Assembly (NCBI GenBank): GCA_963791995.1
Contig: CAWBUQ010000001.1
Location: 124,001 to 188,000, forward strand
Direction: 5' to 3'
Length of the DNA: 64,000 bases
Source: Bog-473 sp963791995
GTDB taxonomy: Bacteria; Actinomycetota; Acidimicrobiia; Acidimicrobiales; RAAP-2
Shown: positions 1-6,964 of the stretch, one piece after another
How positions within the stretch are numbered: position 1 is the stretch's first letter
How the letters are laid out: each line of letters starts with the position of its first letter
Notes under the pieces: generated by a model
What the model was told of the DNA's origin: nothing
Databases searched by the model: none
What the model saw: the letters and a program-made list of their open reading frames with translations, nothing else
Program-made: the position numbers and the translations under genes

Positions 1-1
1 C

Positions 2-511
2 GGCGCCGACGGCGCGCCGCACGAGGGTCTCGGGCTCTTGGAGATCGACACCGTCAAAGGGGAGGGTCCGCGGGCGGTCGGTGAGGTCCTGGCCGAAGTC
101 ACGGGTGTGGCGGGCCTCCCCGTGTTGACCGGCTTCGAGAACCACGGCGGGCGTACCACGCTGGCCGATGAGGCCGTCGCCCTCGGGCGTGTCGAGTCGG
201 GTGTGGGCAACGGCGGGGGGGACGGCAGCGAGGGCGCCGTCCGCGGCCGCATCGTGGGGACGTACCTGCACGGCCCGGTGCTGGCGCGGAACCCCGGCCT
301 GGCCGACCTGCTGTTGGGCTGGGCCGTCGACGACGTGCCGCTGGCACCGCTCGACGACGCCTGCTGCGAGCAACTCCGCGACGAGCGCCTAACCAGCGTC
401 GGGCGACGGAGAAGGCTGGGCCGCCGCTCGAGCAGGCGTGACCGCGGGACCGTGGGCGCCAGCAGTGCCGATGCGCCAACGGGCGGACCGAGCGAGCAAG
501 GAGACAGCTGA
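2..511 (+). CDS. gatD: GatD-like lipid II isoglutaminyl synthase, glutamine amidotransferase subunit (5' partial)
   Basis: The gene enters from the left edge, so the class I amidotransferase nucleophile region is outside the window. What remains is the C-terminal half: GLGLLEIDTVKGEG, LTGFENHGGRT, then GTYLHGPVLARNP (near 268-305), the conserved GFENH and YLHGP blocks of CobB/CobQ-type amidotransferases of the GatD family. GatD partners MurT to amidate D-Glu in lipid II at the cytoplasmic membrane face; murT would be expected just upstream. The tail after about position 395 is low-complexity and basic. The stop TGA overlaps the ATG of the next gene by one base. CobQ/CobB paralogs are the alternative, but the FENHGG block fits GatD better. 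Confidence 0.82.
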   Translation, partial: GADGAPHEGLGLLEIDTVKGEGPRAVGEVLAEVTGVAGLPVLTGFENHGGRTTLADEAVALGRVESGVGNGGGDGSEGAVRGRIVGTYLHGPVLARNPGLADLLLGWAVDDVPLAPLDDACCEQLRDERLTSVGRRRRLGRRSSRRDRGTVGASSADAPTGGPSEQGDS

Positions 512-918
512 TGCGGACGCTGCTCAACGTGTTGTGGCTGGTGCTCTCCGGACTATGGCTCGCCATCGGTTACGTGGTGGCGGGGATCATCCTGTGCATC
601 TTCGTCATCACGATCCCCTTCGGCATCGCCTGCTTCCGGCTTGCGGCGTTCGTGCTCTGGCCCTTCGGCCGTGCGGTCGTGCACAGGCCCGACGCCGGTG
701 CGCCCTCCACGGTCGCCAACGTGTTGTGGTTCATCCTGGCCGGCCTCTGGATGGCGCTGGCGCACCTGATCCTCGGCGTGGTGCTCTGCCTGACGATCAT
801 CGGGATCCCGCTCGGGCTCGGGAACTTCAAGCTGGCCGCCGTCGCCATCGCGCCGCTCGGCAAGGAGATCGTCCCAACGAGCGACCCCCGGGCCCAGCAG
901 GGCGCCATCGTCTTTTGA
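511..918 (+). CDS. yccF: YccF family (DUF307) inner membrane protein
   Basis: A 135-residue integral membrane protein made of two copies of the YccF domain. Each copy starts NVLW(L/F), has two hydrophobic helices, contains an IxIPxG turn (TIPFGIACF and IGIPLGLGNF) and ends in a PFG/PLG motif, giving about four membrane segments. Length and duplication match the family. The function of YccF is unknown. Its start ATG overlaps the stop of the GatD-like gene (TGATG), so the two are probably translationally coupled. No frameshift is seen. Confidence 0.88.
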   Translation: MRTLLNVLWLVLSGLWLAIGYVVAGIILCIFVITIPFGIACFRLAAFVLWPFGRAVVHRPDAGAPSTVANVLWFILAGLWMALAHLILGVVLCLTIIGIPLGLGNFKLAAVAIAPLGKEIVPTSDPRAQQGAIVF

Positions 919-925
919 CCCGGAT

Positions 926-1764
926 CTAGCGGGTGGCCAGGACGATCTCGGTATCGCCGGGCCAGTCCCAGAAGAGGCCTTCGGGCGCCCTCTCACCCAA
1001 GAGTGCGCGCAGCACCGTCTCGAACTCGTCCTTGCGAGCGCCGAACCGCCGAGGTGCCGCGAACGACGTCGAGTAGTAGCCGGCGACCACGGAGTCCACG
1101 CTGCGCACCACGTCGGCTCGCCCGGGCGCGTACAGGGTCCGGCTCTCCTTGAACCGAGACGCGGCCACATCGGGCACGAAGAGGTGCGGCGTGGCTCGCT
1201 GGTGCGTGCCCTGGGGGAGTGCCGGGGCGTCCTCGTCGGTGTAGTGCACCACGAGCTCACGAATCTCGTCTTCGGGAATGCGGGGGAGGGAGGAGTCTGG
1301 TGGCGCCGGCTGCGGGCGCCCGTCGACGCGATGGCCGATGAGCGCCACCGCGCCACCGCTCTCGAGCAGGTCGTAGACGGCGTCGAGCACGGGGATGCCG
1401 GCCGTCCAGTGGTAGGACTGCCCGAAGGTAACCAGGCGACATGATCCGGCGGCGATCCCGGCGCGAGGCAGGTTCTCGGCGACCCCTTTCACCCAGCGGA
1501 TATGTCGTCAGGTCTCGCTCGGCAGCACGGCGGGCACCCTCGGCCAGCATGCCAAGGTCGGGATCGACCGCGATCACGTCCGCAAAGGCGGGCGCGAGCT
1601 CGATCGTGAGCATGCCCGGGCCGCATCCGACGTCGAGGAGGAGTCCGCGGCCGTCGAGATCGAGCGCGTCGCGGAGCGTCCGAACCAGGTCGCACCGAGT
1701 ACGGAGGTCGACCGCTCACGTAGTAGGGCGCTGCCTCGCTGAAAGGCCCCCAGCCCGGGTTCAC
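926..1764 (-). CDS. Class I SAM-dependent methyltransferase (two frameshifts)
   Basis: Read across three frames this is one methyltransferase of about 275 residues. It starts at a GTG overlapping the stop of the metallo-beta-lactamase gene (GTGA) with MNPGWGPFSEAAPYYVSGRP, then LLLDVGCGPGML (SAM-binding motif I), VIAVDPDLGML (motif II acidic Asp), GVAENLPRAG, and TFGQSYHW, followed by a C-terminal lid. The pattern is of the UbiE/tRNA-uridine-like methyltransferases often annotated only as class I methyltransferases. Frameshifts lie near 1690 (YSVR to LVRTL; removing one C restores it) and near 1515 (ERDLT to HIRWVKG; one extra base). The substrate cannot be inferred. The conserved domain on both sides of each break argues for sequence error or very recent loss. 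Confidence 0.75.
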
Positions 1765-2595
1765 CCCGGCGAGCCGACGTCGACGGCCATGAGGTCGCGG
1801 GCGACGACGATCGTGCCACCGAAGTGCCGGGAGGCCAGCGCGGCCCACTCCTCTTCGGCTTCGGGCTGGGGGGCCGGGACCAGGTGGGTGAGGACCAAGG
1901 TGTGCACGTCGGCGCGGGCAGCCGTGCGGGCGGCGTCCTCGACCGTGGAGTGGTAGTCGAGCACGTCGGTCAGGCGCGGCAAGCCGATGGGCTCAATCAG
2001 GTCTCGCCGGACGACGGTGTGCACGAGCACGTCGGCTCCCTCGCACAACCCGTCGAGTCCGGAGCACGGGACGGTGTCGCCCGCGAGCACCACGGAGGCG
2101 TTGCCGTCGTCCACCCGGTAGCCGACGGTCGGACGGACCGGAGCATGGTCGGTCGGCGAGGCGGTCGACGCGGACGGCGCCGTCGGTGAAGACCTCGCCG
2201 TGTTCACACTCGACGACCTCGGTCGACGGCCGCCACTGCAGGTCCGCGTGGTGGGCCAACCGGTAGCCGACGTCGCGCTCGAGCATGGTTTCTGTCGCAT
2301 GGACCAGATCGGCGGTACCGACCGGACCGTAGACGGTGAGGGGATTCGGCTGGAACGACATGACCCAACGCGACGTGATGACATCGTTGAGGTCGGTCGT
2401 GTGGTCGCTGTGGAGGTGGGTCAGGAAGAGCCCTCGCAGCGCCCCTGCCCCGGACCCGGCGGCAGCCGCTCGCATCAAGACGCCACGACCGCAATCGACG
2501 AGGAGGTCACCAGCTCGTGTCCGCACGAGCGTGGACGGACCGGCGCGGGCCGGATCGGGGAGTGGGTTGCCGCTTCCGAGAACGATGACTTGCAC
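1761..2595 (-). CDS. Metallo-beta-lactamase fold hydrolase, RNase Z-like (one frameshift)
   Basis: The N-terminus MQVIVLGSGNPLPDP, with the metal-binding motif THLHSDHTTD (HxHxDH) near residue 60, is typical of RNase Z/arylsulfatase-type metallo-beta-lactamase proteins. The C-terminal part continues in another frame as VVLAGDTVPC (second metal-ligand Asp), LVHTVV, YHSTVEDAA and LTHLVPAP, which carries the final His. One extra base near 2165 joins them (VRV to TASPTDHAPVRP). GTG start at 2595 without a clear Shine-Dalgarno. A tRNA 3' nuclease role is possible, but many such proteins act on small molecules, so only the fold is called. It overlaps the downstream methyltransferase by 4 bp. Confidence 0.78.
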
Positions 2596-2742
2596 GGCAC
2601 CGTGTTAGCACCCAGCGCCGGTGATCGAGGAGGTGCCCTGGTTGGCGCTCCATGAACACGGGATCGCAAGCCTCTAGGCTGGCCATACCGGTTTCGGCGC
2701 GACGGCCTCATTATGCTTTGCGATGGTTTGGGAGTGAGTGCG

Positions 2743-3135
2743 TTGAACGCCACACAGATGTCGGACCTCGGTTCGGCCAAAACCGTCCTTGTGGTCGAGG
2801 ACGAGCGCGCGCTGCGGACCATGACCAGCGAGATCCTCGAGCGCAACGGCTACGCGGTACTGGCCGCGGGCGACGGGGAGGCTGCGCTCGAGGTCAGCCG
2901 CGATCATGACGGCGCCATCGACGTCTTGCTCACCGATGTCGTCATGCCGCGGATGCAGGGCACCGAGCTGGCTGACGCAATCCGTCTGCAGCGTCCCGAG
3001 ATCGCCGTCATCTACATGACGGGGTACGCCAAAGAGGCGTTCCGCGATCGCGGCGTGCGACCGGTTGCTCTGGTGGAGAAGCCGGTGACCGAGGAACATC
3101 TCCTCGAGGTCCTGCGCCAGCACGCGCCCGGCTGA
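2743..3135 (+). CDS. Single-domain response regulator (receiver only)
   Basis: A CheY-like receiver with no output domain: about 130 residues from a TTG at 2743, which has GGAG at 2731-2734 (8 bp upstream). ATG 2758 or upstream ATG 2713 are alternatives. The acidic pocket is E19-D20, the phosphoacceptor D65 is in LLTDVVMP, the switch residue T93 in YMTGYA, and K113 in VEKPV. It would accept phosphate from a histidine kinase and act by protein-protein contact. No kinase is adjacent; the hybrid kinase at 46.5-49.0 kb is the only one in the window. It is divergent from the metallo-beta-lactamase gene and convergent with the acyltransferase, with 12 bp between the stops. Confidence 0.9.
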   Translation: MNATQMSDLGSAKTVLVVEDERALRTMTSEILERNGYAVLAAGDGEAALEVSRDHDGAIDVLLTDVVMPRMQGTELADAIRLQRPEIAVIYMTGYAKEAFRDRGVRPVALVEKPVTEEHLLEVLRQHAPG

Positions 3136-3147
3136 GGCCGCCTGGCG

Positions 3148-4122
3148 TCAGTCGGGCCACTCCGAATCGTGCACCCGGGAGGGGGGCTCGTCGAGCGCCC
3201 ACGCCCGGCGCCACGGCGACGCTGCAGGCCCACGGTGAGCGGCCTCAGCCCCCGGGGTCGGCGCCACGGCGCTCACCGATCGGCGTGCCTGCCACCAGTC
3301 CGATTGGACCTCGCGCGCCAGGGTGGCGACTGCCGCCTCGACCCGTTCGGAGAAGCGCCGCGCGCTCTCGTCGTCGTCCGGGGTCATCGGTGCGCCGAAG
3401 AGCACGGCGATGGGGGCGCGCCGCAGGCGCCCGCCGCGCCGCGCCTCGGTGCCAGACCCGCCGGGGGGAGGCAGGTCGCGGTCCAGCGTCTTGGGGAGCA
3501 CGTGGCGAGTGCCGTGCAAGTAGACGGGAACGACCGGACGCCCGGTCCGTTTGCCCAGATAGCCGGCGCTGGCGGGATGGAACGGCTGCGACCAGCCGTC
3601 GGGGGAACGCCCCCCCTCGGGAAAGAGGACGAGGTTCCATCCGTCCTCAATCAGCTCGGCGGCCGAGTCCATCGACCGGCGGTTCACCTTGCTGCGCTCC
3701 ATGGGGATGGCGGCGAGGGCGAAGGACCAGAGCACGGACTTCCAGGTGCGGTCGAAGAAGTAGTCCGACGCCGCGGCAACGATGGTGCGATGGCGGAATT
3801 CGAGGGGGAGGGTGGTGATCAGCAGGGGGGTGTCGATATGGCTGGCATGGTTGGCCGCGAAGATCACGGGGCCTTCGAGGTGCTGCAGATGCTCCAGACC
3901 CCGGATGGTGGTGGGCGCGAGCAGGCGGGCAGCAGGGCGGGCGACGTTGTCGATCACGACGGCACGGGCCAGTCGCACCGGGTACCGGCGTGACCACTCG
4001 TGGTCGTATTCGAGGCCGACGCGGCGATCGGGGTCGGGCCGTTCGAGCGTCGTCGGCCACGACGGCGCACTGAGGGGGAAGCGTGCGGAACGGACGCGTG
4101 CCCCCAGACCGTTCCCTGACAT
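3148..4122 (-). CDS. PlsC-like lysophospholipid/glycerolipid acyltransferase
   Basis: A 324-residue acyltransferase. The acyl-transfer motif NHASHID is at 91-97 (H92, D97) and the glycerol-phosphate motif FPEGGRS at 167-173, followed by GRPVVPVYLHG, the family's fourth block. A hydrophobic stretch at 125-140 may associate with the membrane. The first 50 residues are a basic extension. The ATG at 4122 overlaps the stop of the LarA-like gene (ATGA), making this the last of four coupled genes. The likely role is acylation of a lysolipid or alcohol with acyl-CoA/ACP. With an acyl reductase at the head of the operon, a wax- or ether-type product is conceivable, but this is inference. Confidence 0.88.
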   Translation of the reverse strand: MSGNGLGARVRSARFPLSAPSWPTTLERPDPDRRVGLEYDHEWSRRYPVRLARAVVIDNVARPAARLLAPTTIRGLEHLQHLEGPVIFAANHASHIDTPLLITTLPLEFRHRTIVAAASDYFFDRTWKSVLWSFALAAIPMERSKVNRRSMDSAAELIEDGWNLVLFPEGGRSPDGWSQPFHPASAGYLGKRTGRPVVPVYLHGTRHVLPKTLDRDLPPPGGSGTEARRGGRLRRAPIAVLFGAPMTPDDDESARRFSERVEAAVATLAREVQSDWWQARRSVSAVAPTPGAEAAHRGPAASPWRRAWALDEPPSRVHDSEWPD

Positions 4123-5711
4123 CAGTGCACGTCCGCCATGAAGATGGGTGGGTTGTGCACATGGGTGAGCGTCGCGGAGGGCCCGACCACGTCGGAAGCG
4201 ATCTCCAGCGCGTCGTTGAGCGAACCGGCCGGTGAGAACCCGAGCCGGCGCACCGCCTTGGGGTCGCCTCCCACCACGATGACCCGGCCCACATGGTTCA
4301 ACGCGTGGGCGCACCAGTACCACATGTAGAAGGGGTGCACGCCGTGGTAGGCGTGACCGGTGCGGTAGAGGTGGATGTACCAGGGATCGGTGGCGAAGGA
4401 TTCTTCGAACTCCTTGTGCATCCGCATCGGGTCGACCGTCTGCGTCAGCACCTGCTCGTAGAAGTCGATGTAACTCGGGTGATGACCGGGGTGGAATTCG
4501 GGACGGGTGGGGTGGCGCATGATCACGACGCCGCCCTCGCGTACCAGCGGTTTGCCCCGGTACATGTTGAAGAAATATCCGAGGCCCAGGCACGCCACCA
4601 GGATCGGGTTCATGATCGAGTTCACGTTGTAGGGGCAGATGTAGGGCAAACCCATGGTGAGGATGTCGGTCTGACCGTCGACGTCGACGCCTTGCTGAGC
4701 CCAGACATTGGAGGTCGTGAGTGCGTGGACGGCCTCGACCTCGCCGGCCTGGACCGAGGTGAGCGCATGGGGCGACCGGATGCCTTGGAAGATCTGCCTC
4801 GCCACCCGGGGCGGGCACTTGGCCAGCGCGGCCGACGATGCCGCATAGGTCGCTCGGTCGCGGAGCGACCATTCCCACTCGCGTTTTTGGAGGAACTTGA
4901 AATTCGGCGGAAAGGTGTCGTTGTTCAGTGTCGTCTCGATCTGGAACACCTGCACGCCCGAGGCGGCGATCAGGCGGCCCATGCGCCAGTTCGACGAGTG
5001 GAGCTCTGAGGCCGGCTGATCCATGAAGGACCTGGAGTGGCGCATGGTCTGGGGGTTGTGGTGGTGGCGCAGGCTGCGATAGCTGGCCAGGCCCGTGGCC
5101 ACGCTCTTGTGCCCGCCGTCCATGGAGACCAGGTTGATGTTCACGTAGACCAGGAGGTCAGAGGTGGCAGCTCGCTTGTTGATCTCAATGTCCTCGCCCT
5201 GATCCGTCTGGCCCAGGTAGATGAGGTTGTCGGGATCCTCGGCATCGTGTTGGGTCAAGAGACCGTGCGGGGCGAACGCGTCGTAGACCCGGTCGCCGAG
5301 GGCGTGGCGGAGCTCCTGCTCGGTCATGCGACGATGCAGTGCCAGGGCAGCAATCAGCATCACGTCGTCCACGCCGGCCTCGGCCGCCATGTCGAGCACC
5401 GTCTCGATGACCATCTGGCGGACGTCGGGTGCCTCCATAGGCGGCAGGGGCAGCGAGACGTCGTCGAAGCAGATGGTCAACTTCATGCCGGGTCGCAGGA
5501 GTGCCGGCAGCGGGTCACGGTCCCCTTGGGGATGCAACAACGCGTCGCGGATGGCCCGGTAGGGGTCTTCGACGGGCTCGATGGGTTCGGGCGCGTAGAT
5601 CACCCTGCTCCCTTCAGGCAGGGTCTCGAGCGTGAAGCCCTCGCCGCCCCAGAAGAGGGTGGGCGGCGTCGACTTGTCCACTTCGAGGACGAACCCAGGT
5701 CGGCGGCTCAT
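4122..5711 (-). CDS. LarA-like (DUF2088) nickel-pincer racemase/epimerase family protein
   Basis: A 529-residue protein with the LarA-type N-terminal block DDVSLPLPPM (residues 83-92), ALHRRMTEQEL (H126, at the site of the conserved GTHRxMT His) and MDGGHKSVATG (K202, at the site of the lysine that anchors the nickel-pincer cofactor in LarA), followed by a His run at 216-218. The known function of LarA is lactate racemization with an NPN cofactor; family members act on other alpha-hydroxyacids. The C-terminal half is longer than in LarA (about 425 residues). No larB, larC or larE is visible. It is coupled by ATGA overlaps to the dehydrogenase upstream and the acyltransferase downstream, so its substrate is probably an intermediate of that operon. 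Confidence 0.82.
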   Translation of the reverse strand: MSRRPGFVLEVDKSTPPTLFWGGEGFTLETLPEGSRVIYAPEPIEPVEDPYRAIRDALLHPQGDRDPLPALLRPGMKLTICFDDVSLPLPPMEAPDVRQMVIETVLDMAAEAGVDDVMLIAALALHRRMTEQELRHALGDRVYDAFAPHGLLTQHDAEDPDNLIYLGQTDQGEDIEINKRAATSDLLVYVNINLVSMDGGHKSVATGLASYRSLRHHHNPQTMRHSRSFMDQPASELHSSNWRMGRLIAASGVQVFQIETTLNNDTFPPNFKFLQKREWEWSLRDRATYAASSAALAKCPPRVARQIFQGIRSPHALTSVQAGEVEAVHALTTSNVWAQQGVDVDGQTDILTMGLPYICPYNVNSIMNPILVACLGLGYFFNMYRGKPLVREGGVVIMRHPTRPEFHPGHHPSYIDFYEQVLTQTVDPMRMHKEFEESFATDPWYIHLYRTGHAYHGVHPFYMWYWCAHALNHVGRVIVVGGDPKAVRRLGFSPAGSLNDALEIASDVVGPSATLTHVHNPPIFMADVH

Positions 5712-6964
5712 CGGGAGGATCCTTTCCGTACGTCGAATGCGATCTTGACGGCGCCACGGCGACCCGCCGCGCCGGCATGGGCGACGGCATCTTCGAAACG
5801 GGTGAGCGGGTAGGTTGCGCTCACCAGGCGCCCGGTGCGCTGCGCCGCCACGACGTCGAAGGCGAGGGAGAAGGTCGTCGCGGGGTCATGCGCAGCGGTG
5901 CCGCGTTCGGTGCCGTACGCGTAGGCACCCGCCAGACGGACCTCGCGGTGCCACAGGGGAGCCAGGTCCACCGTCACCTTGCCGGGCATGCCGACGAGGC
6001 ACACAGTGCCCCGCGGCCGCACCATGGCGATGGACTGCGCGATCGACTCTGCGCTACCCACGCAGTCGATCACCACATCTGCGCCCGACGAGAGGGTGGC
6101 GGTCATCCCGGACGCACCGCCATAGGACATCGCGTGTGCGTGCCGTCGCACGGCACGAGGCAATTGATCCGGTGGCAAGGCCTCGGTACATCCCAACTGG
6201 CGGGCGAGTCCCTGTTGGTGTGCGTAGCGTGCGCCCACGAGGACCACCGACGGTGTCGGGCAGAGTCCCACGCCGGAGAGGTGAGTGAGGGCGGCAGTGA
6301 CGAGGAGTCCGAGGGTGCCCGCACCGACGATGGCCACGACGTCCCCCTCGGCGATCGGCGCACCGAGGACCGCGTGAACCGCACAGGCGACCGGTTCGGT
6401 GGTGACGGCATCGGCATCGCTAAGGCCGTCGGGGACGGCGTAGAGCTGGCTGGAGTGTGCGACCAATCCAGTGCTCGACCAGCCTCCCCCTGTGTCCGCA
6501 CAGAATCCTGTCTGTAATCCGGGCCGGATATGGCCGAAGGCGACCCGCCCGCAGTTCCCCACCTGTCCCGCCTGGCAGGCGGGACAGGGTGGCTCGATCC
6601 CCCGGGCGGCGCAGCCCAGGACGGGTTGCAGCACGATCCGGCTCCCGGCCGGCAATGGCACACCATCCGCGCCGACGGCGTCTTGGCTGACCTTGCCGAC
6701 TACCTCGTGTCCGGGCACGAAGGGAAACGAAACGATGTCCTCGAAGTAGCGAGAGCTTCGGCCGTCGAGCGTCGCCAGGTCGGACCCGCAGATGCCCGAC
6801 AGCATCGGGTCGACGTGGAACCAGTTCTCGGACGGGGCATCGGGTGCCTCGCGATCGACGAGTCGCAACGGGCCGAGGGCAGCGCCGCGCCCTGATCCGA
6901 GTGAGGACACGACACGCGCTGCCGCGAAGCGAGGCAGCGAGCGCTCGAAGAGGAGCGTGCTCAC
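5708..6964 (-). CDS. Zinc-dependent alcohol dehydrogenase (MDR superfamily)
   Basis: A 418-residue medium-chain dehydrogenase. Catalytic zinc ligands are visible as C59 in GICGSD and H86-E87 in VPGHEVVG. Structural-zinc cysteines cluster as C118, C127, C130 and C138 (CPACQAGQVGNC). The Rossmann signature IVGAGTLG sits near residue 216, with a C-terminal substrate lobe. The family interconverts alcohols and aldehydes/ketones with NAD(P). Start GTG 6964 overlaps the stop of the acyl-reductase gene (GTGA), and its own stop overlaps the LarA-like start. An insert around residues 230-260 is somewhat longer than usual. Its position suggests it handles a fatty alcohol/aldehyde or a hydroxyacyl compound; that is inference. 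Confidence 0.9.
   Translation of the reverse strand: MSTLLFERSLPRFAAARVVSSLGSGRGAALGPLRLVDREAPDAPSENWFHVDPMLSGICGSDLATLDGRSSRYFEDIVSFPFVPGHEVVGKVSQDAVGADGVPLPAGSRIVLQPVLGCAARGIEPPCPACQAGQVGNCGRVAFGHIRPGLQTGFCADTGGGWSSTGLVAHSSQLYAVPDGLSDADAVTTEPVACAVHAVLGAPIAEGDVVAIVGAGTLGLLVTAALTHLSGVGLCPTPSVVLVGARYAHQQGLARQLGCTEALPPDQLPRAVRRHAHAMSYGGASGMTATLSSGADVVIDCVGSAESIAQSIAMVRPRGTVCLVGMPGKVTVDLAPLWHREVRLAGAYAYGTERGTAAHDPATTFSLAFDVVAAQRTGRLVSATYPLTRFEDAVAHAGAAGRRGAVKIAFDVRKGSSR

Noticed and set aside
4122..5711. Calling the LarA-like gene a lactate racemase
   Set aside because: Key His and Lys positions are kept, but the C-terminal domain is long and divergent, and there is no larB/C/E or lactate gene context.
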